Part shown: positions 25,095 to 37,293 of the stretch, in pieces
Numbering within the stretch: position 1 is the stretch's first letter
Layout: every line of letters starts with the position of its first letter
Assembly (NCBI GenBank): GCA_039720395.1
Contig: CM077831.1
Span: 19,150,982 to 19,214,981 of the forward strand
Direction: 5' to 3'
DNA length: 64,000 nt
From: Liquidambar formosana
Taxonomy: Eukaryota > Streptophyta > Magnoliopsida > Saxifragales > Altingiaceae
Made by a program: the position numbers and the translations under genes
Notes under the pieces: generated by a model
What the model saw: the letters and a program-made list of their open reading frames with translations, nothing else
Told to the model about the DNA's origin: nothing
Databases searched by the model: none

Positions 25095-25245
25095 ATCAGC
25101 ATGTGTTGATATAAGTTATATCAGCATCATGTATTGGGAGTTGTACCCTTTACATTGGTCTAATGTACCTCATATCTTACTCATGCACAAGGTACAACTT
25201 CCAATGCAGGTGTTGATATAAGTTATATCAACACGTGCTTACTTG
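25095..25245. repeat. Hairpin repeat of the 426-680 family
   Basis: TCAGCATGTGTTGATATAAG begins the unit, and GTGTTGATATAAGTTATATC then AACACGTGC ends it. The body ATGTATTGGGAGTTGTACCC ... GGTACAACTTCCAATGCA folds back on itself. Confidence 0.6.
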
Positions 25246-25854
25246 ATCATCCTATATATTTGATAAAAAAAACATGAACTTAATCAGGATAGGTTTGGGA
25301 TGGGTTTTTATAGAAAATCCCAACCCCATCCTAAACTCTAACGGGTTTTTTAAAAAGTCCCCAAACCCGTCCCAACTCCACTACATCTTATCCCAAACCT
25401 TTTCCAATAGAGGTGACGTGAGACAGGGTCCTGGAAAAACCCACCCCATTGGCATCTTTAATCTCGTTTCATGTTGTGATAAGGTAGCTTTAGATATATT
25501 TGACATTCTTATTACTAAAAAAGGAAAAAAAGTATTGATAGAAAAGACATTACCATTCACACTCTGCGTGCATTCGCCAAAGGAGCTAGAAATGACGGTG
25601 GTGAGAGAGAGAGAGAGAGAGGTTAACTTACCTTTCTCATTTAATTGGGTAGTATTGGAATCTCATAATATAAGGAATCATGATCCTTACCCAAGCAAAC
25701 AAGTTATTGGGAATGCTTAGAGGAATCCTATTACGTACCCATTCCCAACCTATCAAACATTGGCATGAGTTATGTGATAAGGCATTCTCATTCTATGGTA
25801 ATATGATAATCCCAAATATGGTATTCTCTGCCTATCAACCAAACATACCCTTAT

Positions 25855-26166
25855 GCTATGTTTGGTATGCTGGATTAAAAGGTTGGATAGAATAGGATTA
25901 TTGGATGAACAAAAAATCTTTGATTTCTTCGTTTGAAGTGGGGAAGATGGTTTTTTGGATAATGTTCTATCCCATTATTATTTTTAAATGAGAGAGTATC
26001 TTATGATAAAAATATGTCACCTTCCTTGGCAGGTTTATTATATCCCATATATGGAGGATATAACTATCCTATGGATAGTAAATCATTTATTTGAAAATTA
26101 CACAAAACACATGAAAATGATTTATATGTTTATCATATCCGATTTATTCGGTATACCAAACATAGC
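25855..26166. mobile_element. MITE of the GCTATGTTTGGTATGC family, complete copy
   Basis: Ends GCTATGTTTGGTATGCTGG and CGGTATACCAAACATAGC are inverted. It matches the interrupted copy at 11035-11796 and serves as the uninterrupted reference for that insertion. About 310 bp; no coding sequence. Confidence 0.75.
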
Positions 26167-26221
26167 CTTGGGGTTTTATGGCTTTAACCACATGCATGGT
26201 GCATTAATGTGCTTGCACTTC

Positions 26222-26253
<32 letters not shown>

Positions 26254-26281
26254 ATGGGTGGGGGGGGGGGGGGGGGGGGGT
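26222..26281. repeat. Poly(A) tract then poly(G) tract
   Basis: 29 A's at 26222-26250, then GAGATGGGT, then about 21 G's at 26260-26280. Confidence 0.85.
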
Positions 26282-26610
26282 TGGGGTTTAAAGGCCAGCT
26301 ATTGTTTCAAGGGCAACAAGCTGCAAATTAATTGTGATCATGCATTGAAAGAAGGGTGGCTATACAAACTGTTGGGAAAATTTAATACATTTGCTTCATC
26401 GATCAATAACCCATGCAAATTCAACTCTTTCATGGCCGAAGGAAAGAGAATATAAACAAGGTGGATGTGGGGCATGATTTAGCTCCCTTAATTCAGAAGA
26501 TAAACTTTCATTGGCCGTTTAACTATGCGACTTCAAAGCAGCCAAACCCTTTCTACAAACGAATGCATGGTCGTTGTTATTGTAGCACTTCTTTTAAGCT
26601 TATCGTAAGC

Positions 26611-26646
<36 letters not shown>

Positions 26647-28490
26647 AATACATAAAACAATATATAGCGTAGGGTAGGTGAACGGATGAAGGAGAATCTA
26701 AATGATAGGGTCCGCCTTCTTCTGGTCGTCATGTCTCTTTCGTCCCTCTCATCTGATTCACCCTCTCTCTGCCTCTCTCTCTTTCTCTCTCAAGACAAGC
26801 AAACATAGAAAACGAATATATAATAAGAAATATAAAATATAATTTGGTGGAAGAAATAATACAACAAACCATGGGATCTCTCTCTCTCTACAAGCAAACA
26901 AAGAAAGGAGTATCAAATGACGAAATTAATGAATATAGTGATGATAATTAGTGCAACCAACCATGCATCGTTTTCACGGCCAGTCAACGCTGCCCCCACC
27001 ACCTCTCTCCTCCGAGGTTCTCAAATCTAAGTCTTCTTCATCACCTCGCCAATATAGTTACTCTTCAAAATTCTCACTATTCACCTATGTATTTATTAGA
27101 TATATATGCATATATGTCCCTTATATCTTTCTTTTTCTTTTTCATTTTTTAAAATCACTTTTATCACCCTTCCTCATTTCACAACCTCATTCTTCCTTGT
27201 TATCCATTATATGTTTATACTTCGAAGTAAAACACAATTAATGTAACAATTAATTTGATCATCATATCATCGTATCATAAAATTTTGTTCTACTCCCAAG
27301 TGTTTGCATTGTGTAGTGCAGGCTTTCATTAATTGATAGACTATCTGGCTATGGCAGTTTGAAAGGTTGATCGACCTGCCAAATTAATAAATGGTTCAAA
27401 ATTGATATATAATTTGGTGAAGTCTGTTTTTTTTTTTTTTTTTTTTTTTTTTTTCTTTTTTGGGTACATGGATCCTGCCTTTCATGTTTGATGGAATGAC
27501 CAACATTCAAATTTCAGCATCTGAAATATGGGACATGGTTAATAGGTTTTTTTTAGCACAAAATGAACCTTCAATGGAGGATGTTCTAAACTTTTCTTAG
27601 ATAATTTGTTGGATATGCATTAATAAGTATATGCATTCTCAAATTCAGACTCTTTCTTCATTGGGTTAGGTTTTGCTTAGACCCAACTTCAAGGAGTAGC
27701 TTCTGACTTTATAAGTTTGTACACTGAACTTTTATTTAATTTTATATATATATTGCATGCAAATATTACATTTGTGAGAAGCCATGAGGGAATGTTTTGA
27801 ATGTTGAAAGACAAGCAATTATTGATTAAACTATTAAAATGTGCCTTCAATTTTTTTTCCTTAGCTAGTGTACATCATTCCTAGTGATTTTTAAAATTCA
27901 TTTTGATGAAGTTACTTCTAATCACGTCCCTAAATTGCTAGGTCTTCACCAATGCTATTCCAAGGCGTTGAGTTATTCTAAAGTTGGTTTTGAGACCAAG
28001 ATGTACTCTGGGATCCACGAGTCTTGAGCACCCAATCGTAAACAACGTTGAGTTCACGGGTCTATCATAACAAACCCTTAAAAAATGACCCCATATTTTG
28101 AATAATGTGAAAATTAGAAGTTAGGTCTTCAAGGAAGACAGAGTCTTCCCTTTGGAGAGAAGAGATTGATGAAAAGCTTAGACAACTGTTGCAGCTCTGG
28201 TGCTTGTGCAACAATAATTTAATGATTCTTATCTTAATCAACTCCCTTTTAATTAAACAATGCAAACCCATTACCTTGTCCAAATAAACAATTATATCAG
28301 TGAAGCTAATCCAAGGAAGGTACGTATGGACCACTTCGAAAGAAAAATCACTATTGCTTCCATGTGACAGGCAACTATGGCTTCGAATCTAGCATAAGGT
28401 TGCATGTTCTCACTTTCTCGGAAGCTGCTTTAATTTTCATTCAAAGTGGCTTGAGATTGTTGCACCTTATTTCTTATCCTCCGTGGAAGA
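26282..28490. other. Intergenic, no gene recognised
   Basis: (GA)n at 26615-26645, CT-rich runs at 26760-26795, a T-run at 27427-27454. The frame at 26951-27241 (+) starts with a hydrophilic Ser/Pro-rich stretch followed by a hydrophobic string. It is not recognised, and the second half looks like non-coding AT-rich DNA. Confidence 0.35.
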
Positions 28491-28493
28491 CCA

Positions 28494-28883
28494 TTGAAAG
28501 ATTTCAAATTGAGGATTAAAATAATCAAAGATTCATCGAGCATTGGGAATATTTTAAAAACTAAACAACCGACCAAATTGAGGTTGCCATGTGATGGAGA
28601 GCGATCGGTTTGGAATCATTTTAAGTCGTCCCTTCACCTGCTTGTTCGACCTCTTTCAAATGAAATGCTAGCGCGATTGGCTAGGGTTATGTCAACGGTT
28701 TATTTTTACATTGATTGGAAGATGGAAGGTGTTTTTTATGTTAAAACCCTAGATTGTGCCCTACTTTTCTATGAGCCTTTTGTGGAGGCAACGGCGCGTT
28801 ATCAACGGGGAACTAAGTTTCAAACCCCGTTGAAATGGTTTGCCTTAAAAAATTCATTAAGCAAGAAATTAGCATCCTTGTAG
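28494..28883 (+). CDS. Unrecognised open frame of 129 codons
   Basis: It is the longest frame in this region without low-complexity composition, and its G+C is higher than its surroundings. It has WNHFKSSLHLLVRPLSNEML and FYEPFVEATARYQRGTKFQT with no motif that I know. The first Met need not be the start, and no splice partner or promoter was found. It could be an exon of a host gene, a transposon remnant or chance. Confidence 0.25.
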   Translation: MKDFKLRIKIIKDSSSIGNILKTKQPTKLRLPCDGERSVWNHFKSSLHLLVRPLSNEMLARLARVMSTVYFYIDWKMEGVFYVKTLDCALLFYEPFVEATARYQRGTKFQTPLKWFALKNSLSKKLASL

Positions 28884-30313
28884 CAGCTCTTGGGTCATGT
28901 TCAGCCACAAAGAGACGGTACTTGAATATATGTTAAATAGAAAAGAAAACCTAATTCCCATGATTTCTGCTATTCATGCTTTAGGTTCAAGTGTTTTTCT
29001 TCTTCTCCTAATCCTTCTTAAACCACCAAAAATAAAAAACTCCTTCTGTTTAAATAAATGGACTCTTATATCAAGCTCAGTACAAGTGACTAACTAATAA
29101 CTATAAATGCAATGGAATATATATATATATATATAGTACATATGAACTTAAAAAATTTATGTTCCTACCTATTTGGAAGTGCTGATTATCTTTCGGAACC
29201 TTCCACAACAATTTTAAGATTTCAATAGTAACCATTTATTAGATGGGACTTCAAAAAGGTAATTTTTAAGTATTTGAATATAGATTGCTATTGTGCATTG
29301 GTGTGATATATATCCATATAAAAAAAGTTGTCTTCAATGACAGTGTGCTAAATATAATGATAATTTTGAGGAATTAGGACTTATGTGGATCTTTATAATT
29401 AACATTCTAAAAGTTCTCACCTAGAAGAATTATATTTCTTCTTTTCTTGCAAAATTGCCATTTGACAGGTATTAAGAATTGATAAGACTAAAGAAAGACC
29501 AGTATTTTAACAAAGAGCAGAGAGATCAAAATGATTGCAATCAACATGTCCACCTACTAAAAGACTAGAGAGAGTTTTGTAATTCCAAGTCTGCGTATTC
29601 ACTTTTAAATAACTCATTAAAAAATTGAATAACTAAGCAACTTGGGATAAATAATAATAAAAAAAAAAAAATACTAAGTCAATATATGGATTGCGCTTAT
29701 ACACACGTATATAATATTCAATTAAGAAGGCAGTCAAGATTAACCCAACAATGCTATAGGTTTGGTTGCTTTGTGTACATCTGTTGTATTTCATAGCAAC
29801 TTACATGAATGCAAATATATCTTGAGATAGATGCCCATATGCCCCCATTCTAGAATGGACAAGAAAAAAGGAAAAGAAAGAAAAAAAGGAGGGCTTTCCC
29901 AACATAGTCAAGATTGCCCTTTGGTAATTTGCTACTACTTTACTGATATCTAAGCGTATTATATATTAATATGCCTATTCCAATCCGTTGAGTCGATTCC
30001 TATGTGACTAAACTGGGGGGATGTTTTATAAAGTACTAGACCGTCTTAAACGGCTTAAGGAAAACAAAAAGAAATCAAACCACTAAACAACTTTTCCACG
30101 ACCGAATCCATATATATACAATGTTATGTATCAATTTAAGGCAAATGAAGCAGCTGACATAATGGCCACTCTATTAGTCAGTAATGATGATCCAGTGGGT
30201 AGTAAGATACAGACGGCATGGTTTGACATGAGCACATTCTAGGGAATTTGTCTTTGTATAAAAGAATTTGCTTAATTGGTTTGTTATCCAAAATTCGTAT
30301 ATAATAGAGTAGC

Positions 30314-30344
<31 letters not shown>

Positions 30345-30830
30345 TCTCTCTTCTTTTTTATTTGTTTTTTTCCTTTTTTGATTTTTTCCCCCCTTCCAAA
30401 TACCTTAATGCTTCTTTTAGTGTTTTAAGTAATTTTTTCAAGTTCAAACTATCAAGGAGTAAATTAATTTGAAAGAAAGTCCTATCATGGCATGGGTTTT
30501 CTACCCTTAACAATGATAATCCGCAGCTAGATCTCGCTTTCGCCCTCGATTTTGTAGCAACTATTTAGGGGCTAGCACACCAGGTGGAAAAATCTGCGAG
30601 GATCGCAGTTTGTCCTGAATAAGAAGTTTCTTTTAATTTGGAAGTACATATTAAAAGTAGTCAATTTAATTTGCTGGTGTGATAATAATTTCTGTGGCAA
30701 GAACTTTTCTATGTATGTTGTAAGACAAAAATTTCCCTATTTATTTTGGTCGGTGATGGTAAGATAGTAGTGAGAGTTAGAATGAAGACCTTTATAAACC
30801 TCTCATCCTGCCAACGAAGCCTTTTTTCCT

Positions 30831-30862
<32 letters not shown>

Positions 30863-33629
30863 CAACAAATGGGTATTAATGTCAATGTTTCTTCATTAAT
30901 TAATTTAAATTAAAGATCAATTAATTAACAAGTGAGGCAAATACTACTAGGCTACCATGCCATTGGTGCTGCCAGTAGGCTTTAACCACCTAGGCTAAGT
31001 GATGTCATCATTAATGAGGGCATCAACCAATGCTTTAAACTCAGCTTTCACATCTCTGATAGAGTACTTCAGTAATGAAATACAATGGGCTTTGCTTTAG
31101 TGGTCCTCCGTAGCAATTCTCTAAGATCAAGCCCAGATCAAGTACATTGGATCCTAAGAATGGAGTAGTAGACATTTAGCGGAAATGTCAATTGTGGGTC
31201 TTTATTGGCACTTCAAGACTTGTTTTTTTATATCCTATTTGTTTTAAGTTTCTTAAAATTTCATGAAAAATACTGTTAAAAAAATTATGAAAAATATAAA
31301 AGATTTTCATGAAAACCAATCGTGTTGGCTATTAGAAAACATCATTTTGAATAAGTTTGTAGAAGAAAGTTTTTTTAAAATCTGTCGTTTAAATAATTTT
31401 TTTTTTTTTTGTCACTTATAATCTATATTTCATTTTTACAAAAACAGAGATTGCATGGAAATGGCCGAAAATTCTACTTAAACAACATATTTTGGGAAAA
31501 CTGTATTCTACAAAAATGTTTAAAATGATATTTTCTAGTAGACAATGCGACCAGTTTTCATAAGAACTTATATTTTTCATAAAATTTTGAGAAGTTCAAA
31601 ATAATCCCTCGTGTTAATTTAACCAACTCCATGGTTGAAAAGAGAGTTGGGCTTGGATGCCATGAAATGAATCAGCCAGACAGCCACATTTACTACTATT
31701 TTGTCCTCGATTCCTCCAACAAACGCTCACTCTCGTGCATACGCATGCACTAATTTCCAATTTCCAATTTCGATCTAATTAACATTTTAACCCCCAAAAA
31801 AAGGAAAAAAAAAAAAAAAAAGTTTTCCCTTGGTTTCTCATCGATAATAATACACACACGTTTGGTGCAGAGTAGTCAGGTTAGTTTGGCATCCGTAAGG
31901 TTGTTCAATCATAACAAAGTTTTTCGATTCCCATTTTTTTTCCCATTGGATTCAAAAATAATTAATGCATTAACTAAATTTTTTTTTTCAAAACTACCCT
32001 TCTTCACTACAACTCAACAAGATATAAAAAATGTATTTTTTGACGGAACAAAGGGTGTAAAAAAGTTAAGCAAATGTATAGTTTGACTTTTCAAAATAGA
32101 CAAACATTTTGGAATAGAAAAAAGTAACAAAAATGACTTCGTGGGACGAAGGAAATCCAATATATTATTTAGATGTTTGATGGAAATTGAATTTCTTCCC
32201 AATATTTATAGCTACAATCCATCGTCTAAAATGGGTCCATTAAAGAAAACTTTAAACTATCACCACAAATGACTAATAAATATTAATGATCAACTTTTAA
32301 ATTTCTTGAAATCACACCATTTCAAATTTTCAGTCCCATTTGTAAAGCTTGCCGTCATTTTATATAATGGGCCAATCATGATGGGCCAATTCAATTCCCA
32401 AGGAATATTTAAACTACTTCAAATGCACCCTTAGTCAATTTGAGCCACCTGCTTCGATGGCCTTCGCTCATATCTATAAGCCCAAGCTTGTTTGGGCTTC
32501 AGTTTCTAAGTTATTCTTTCACTAGGCAATGACAAAATATAATTTGTCAATAGAACATTAGGACTACAAATGAGTCGAGTGAAATCGAGTTTGCTGAACT
32601 TTAAGCATAGTTATCAAATCTAAACCGGATTGGTAAATCAGTGAACTGGTTAGATCACCGGTTCGGTTCTTCCATTGGGTCGGTTATGCTAACAAACTAC
32701 CACAAACTGCTTAGACTGAGTTATTTTTAGTTAACCGGCATGAACCGTCATGATGAGTGGTGTTTATAAATCCATATTTGAATATGTTAGTTTTAGATTT
32801 TTGACCTGACCGATAATCTTGCAAAATGTATAGCTAACAAAAAATAGGCATGAATTTCAAAGAGAAAGAGAGAGCTTTTATAAAATTTTATAATCATAAG
32901 AAACATATTTTTAATTTGAGAATAAATTTCAACATTTTTACTATATAGTGTTTATAAAAACCATAGATCTGTGGTAAACTAACAATTAGTAAAATGTATA
33001 ATCTACCATATTATTTAATTTATCAGATCAGAATTATCGAACCGGATTAGGTAATATCCATATTTGATTTGCTGACTAACGGATGATTCGAATCAAAATC
33101 CGATCTATTAACAGGTCTAATAATAATTTCAGATGTAGAAGTCAAGTTTGTTTACCGTCAATTATACCTTTATTATAGGCCTTAATATTAGAAGTTTTCG
33201 TAACTAATTTGTACTATTTTTTGTGTATTTTTTTATTTATTTATATTTTCTACATATTTTGTGTCCTACAAAAATTGGGGTTAGTTTTCTTAGTCAAGGC
33301 TGTAAGCCCCAAGGCAGATTTAGCCTTGTTAACCGAATATTAAAGAATTTCTCTTTATCTCTCCCTATGGACTCGAGGAAACTTGTGGATTCAAAATTTT
33401 AATGACGGATTAAAGATGTGACTCTTAGTCTCGCTATACCATTGCATTAGACTTACTCTATGATTACAGCAATAGCACCTACGCATATGTGAACAAGAAT
33501 TCCCTACTATCTTATCTAATCAAGGGAAGGCCAATTTTTTGCTTTCCCTTTGGTTTATTCATTTCAAGTACTCAAAAATCAAAATTGACCCCTCCAGTAT
33601 AGGGGCCAAAGAAAAACACATTAGAAACA

Positions 33630-33669
<40 letters not shown>

Positions 33670-33842
33670 TGGCCTATTAATAACTTGGGGCAATTATGGT
33701 GTGGATAATGTGAGTTCAATTCTATCTTATTTTTTATTTTATTTTATTGTAAGAAATGTTTGTGGATTTCTCTTCATAGTTTCCCAAAAAAGGTTCATGA
33801 TGTGGCATGAATAGATTAGGACTAATGCTCTCGGACCCTACT
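28884..33842. other. Intergenic, no gene recognised
   Basis: (TA)n at 29119-29135 and 33632-33665, a 30-C homopolymer at 30313-30342, T-runs near 30834-30854. A block at 30930-31170 has somewhat coding-like composition on the minus strand (AEFKALVDALINDD) but no sustained frame. 32620-33120 is rich in AACCGG / GGTTCGG words and looks like a decayed hAT-type repeat. Confidence 0.4.
31940..32156. mobile_element. Decayed Stowaway-like MITE
   Basis: GTTTGACTTTTCAAAATAGA then CAAACATTTTGGAATAGAAA and the end TTCGTGGGACGAAGGAA match the right half of the Stowaway at 2450-2716. The left terminal repeat is not clear. Confidence 0.5.
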
Positions 33843-35376
33843 GTAACACTCGTAATTTCTAAATATGGTATTAAGGGTTTAATATATGGTTAACATAGTT
33901 AATTTAATGATTTGTCAGATGACCTCATGTGTGGGTAATACATGTGTATGATATTATGATATTGGATGTTTTTTCATGCTTGCTTTTATTCATCAAGTAT
34001 TTTAAGTGTGCGTTTGGCCTTATTTGCAACTTTAGGGTTTAAGCTGCTGAAATTTGGCTAAGTGTTGGGGAAAAATGAATTTTTGTAAAACTTCATTTTT
34101 AAAGATAATTTTTTGCGGTAATGGAAGTTTGTAATATTATAAGACATTGATGATTTTATGGGATTTTATTAGCATGTTTGGATTGGTTTCCTCATATGTT
34201 TGTTTTAGGAAAATTTGTCGGGAGATAGATTTTGCATTAAAACTTGAAAATGAGATTTTGAAATATTGGGAATTTGATTTTTCTGATATTTTATTTGGAT
34301 TCAAATAGGGGATTGTTTGCTTATTTTCATTAAATAACTTAAAGATTACTTAAATGTTTTTAATGAAAATAAGGTAGTGGTCAATGCTGTAGGGGTTTAT
34401 ACACATTTGCATTTGTTATTGGGCTTTTTTGGTATAGGCCAATCGATCGGGCCTTGAGGCCGATTGATTGGAGGTATGTAGGATAAGCCAATTGGGCTCT
34501 GCCATGGTTTGATCGATTGGGCCTCAGACCCCGATCGATCAGGGTATAGCAGAAATGCAATTTGTTTTTTTAAAATGCGTCAAATGACGCATGTACCCCT
34601 CACCCCTTTTAAAAACCCTTCAACCACGATTTTAAAGACCAGATCTGGTCTTTTTGGTTCAAGAGAGAGAGAGAGAGAGGAGAAGAGAAGGAGAAAGGGG
34701 GGCAGAGGCTCAATGGCGGCTCGCCGGAGTATGGCAACCTTGATCCGATGCTCGTGACCTTAGATCTAGCGTATTTTGGCCCGATCTACGCATGTATGTT
34801 TGTGGATTTGGATTTCTCACTCTCTCACCTCACGTTGATGCTTGGGAATGCATTATCATGGGTAGATTCATCTCCTCCAACCTTTTGGTGAAGCTTGGAG
34901 CTTGCTCATGGTGGCTTGAGCTTAGATTTCATGGGTTTTGGCATGGATTTTCATTCTCATCAACTCCTTTTGCATTTTTGGAGGTATTTTCTCACATTTT
35001 AGAGCTAAGGTTTATAATTTATTTTGGGTTATTATCTCATTCTTATATTTTTTGGGTTTTATTCATGCATATTGGGGAGTTTTGGTGGTGATTTGGAGTT
35101 GGTACCTCCATTATCTTCATTAACCAAGTCATTTGGGAGTTAGGACTTGGATTGGGAGCTTGCATGTTCATCCTAGGGCTGGATTTCATACCCACAACAT
35201 CTAAGGTTGCATTTTCTACACATTTCATGGAGGTAGGTGCAATTTACATAGGTTTAAACTATGGACATGATAATATGGTATATATTATCATAGTGTCGTT
35301 ATTCTTGGAATTTAGAATATGTGTATAGAGGATTTATGGAATAAATCTTGAAATGGAATTTTGGGTAATTGATAAC
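33843..35376 (+). mobile_element. Candidate older LTR, 5' part, continuing beyond the Athila insertion
   Basis: TGTAACACTCGTAATTTCTA is a usual start for LTRs of plant Ty3/gypsy chromoviruses. About 1.5 kb of LTR-like sequence follows, including CGATCGATTGG-type short repeats (34440-34545), a GA run (34664-34679) and a GC-rich patch (34710-34750). The Athila-like element then interrupts it, and the sequence resumes at 63860 and runs off the window. No matching partner is in view, so this is a candidate only. Confidence 0.4.
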
Positions 35377-36736
35377 TGATCGTGTCAAAATCAATTACCC
35401 ATAGGATGCAAAAATTTGTATATAGTGGTAGTACAGGTGTCGTACCACAAGGACTGTACTAGGATTATTTTAATTTTGAAAACTGAATACTAAAATAATT
35501 CAAAAAGATGATTTTTGTAATTTTGAACTCTATGTAATGCAAGCAAAATAAATGTATATTTTCTTCAAGAAAAGAAATACTTAGGGTCTCGAATCCACCA
35601 CTAATCTTGTATAAAAATGCTCTTATTGTAACGTGTTTCAAAAAGTTATTATTTGGTATGAGCAAGACTCATTGTAGCTAAAAGCCCAATGACATCATCA
35701 AAAAAGGTTCATATATTTGTAAATTAGGCATAACTCATCAAAGATATAGCATGAACCGTCTCATCTACTCTACTCTAAACTAATTTGTGAGCACGACTCA
35801 TCTTGTCTAAGCATGAATCATCTTAATCTTCAAATATATATATATACAGTGAAAACCATTCAATAACCATTGTATTTAAAATCACAAAAATTAAACACAA
35901 TTTGAGATAAAAACACTAAAACCAATTGTATCAATAATACAATCCTCCTAGTTATGAAATCCTCATATACAAATAATCAAATCCATAACACAATATAATA
36001 AAATATACAATACTTGATTAGGGTTTCATCTCCACCCTAAGACAAAGATTAGTTGGCCATGTAGAAAACCAAGAACTAGTTTCTCCCCTTAGCTGTCTTT
36101 GTACCTCCCCTTTTCCCCTTGTTATGTGAATTCCCTTAGTATTATAGGAGATGGGGAAAGGATCCAGCTAATCCCATAAGTCAAAAGCAATGCCCCCTTT
36201 CTTTGAATTATTGGTTGCCCATGTTCTCACTTTGACAAATTCTCCCAGATTCAGATTTTTGCAAATAAGTCCACTTCCAGCTCATTTTTTACTTAGAAAA
36301 CGTTTGAATCAGGAAATTCCATAAACTAAACAATTGTAGTCCTTTAAGTCTTCTTTCCAGAGCCACCAATTTCACCCAAATCGGATATGGAAATCATAAG
36401 TTATGGCCAGATTACCAAAACTTGATCAATCTGTCCAGATTTGCTGCTGAATTTGGGATTATGGATTTCTTTGCTTAACTTTGAATTTCAGCTGCTCAAA
36501 TCTTCAAATTTGTTGACCCAACTCTTGTTGCAGCTCCATGAAATTTTAGGCAAGTGAGAAACCCACTTCAAGTTGCATTTATTAGTTTAAGTAGTCCTGA
36601 TTGTCGTCTTTTTTGGTGCAAACTCAACGGCCCTGCAATAAATCAAAAACACTTTAAACACACCAAATTAAATATAATAAAATAACTAGAAAATATAAAT
36701 TAGGGAGTAGTTTCAATGAATATTTTGTGCTTATCA
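35377..36736 (-). repeat. 3' LTR of the Athila-like element, 1360 bp, uninterrupted
   Basis: Plus-strand ends TGATCGTGTC and GTGCTTATCA. It aligns along its whole length with 56347-63854 once the two insertions there are removed (1360 against 1359 bp). By eye, 14 mismatches fall in the first about 370 bases. Confidence 0.95.
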
Positions 36737-36751
36737 AATACCCCCCAACTT
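36737..36751 (-). other. Polypurine tract next to the 3' LTR
   Basis: Minus strand AAGTTGGGGGGTATT runs directly into the 3' LTR start TGATAAGC. This primes plus-strand synthesis. Confidence 0.85.
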
Positions 36752-37293
36752 ACACTTTGCTAGTCCTCGAGCAAAGCAAAATAAAATAAGACAAACAAAA
36801 TAAAACAAAAACTAACTAGTCCATTTTCACAGGTAATGCGATTGCATTTAGCGTATGCAATAAGCCTTTAAATCCCTATGTTTCCCCTAGTGGACGAGTT
36901 ATAGTCTCGTGAGGGCTTCCAGTGATGACACCCACAAACATCTTTTATTATCACAGATGCTGTTCATGATTATGCATTTAGATAATATCTTGTTAACTCA
37001 AATGAAAAATTCTCATTTATTGAAATTAAACAGTTGAACACTACATTTTTTTACCAATCTAGCAAAGTCCAATCCACTAGTACTCAAATAGAAATTTATC
37101 CCAAGGTCACTTATTTGTGGTTTATTCAAATCATCAAAGATTAACGAGTTTAAGCCCCACAAAGTGAACAAATGTGATTGTGCAATTAGATATACAAGTG
37201 ATAAATTCTCTATGCAAACATAAATATGAGGGACTAAACTAGAATTGCCAATCTAATGACGTGTGTTCAAAAGTTTAATTTCATGAATGATAC

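Larger units (their letters stand above)
24302..25460. mobile_element. hAT-like non-autonomous element with GGGTTTGG-rich ends, carrying nested insertions
   Basis: Ends TAAGGATGTCAACGG and CCATTGGCATCTTTA form an inverted pair. Flanking octamers AACTCGTT (24294-24301) and ATCTCGTT (25461-25468) agree at 7 of 8 positions, as expected for an hAT target duplication. Sub-terminal parts are rich in CCCAACCCC / GGGTTTGG in opposite orientation. The middle holds a separate fold-back element and a hairpin repeat. No transposase. Confidence 0.65.

Noticed and set aside
30930..31170. Possible gene fragment on the minus strand (AEFKALVDALINDD)
   Set aside because: The coding-like words fall in different frames with stops between; no family recognised.
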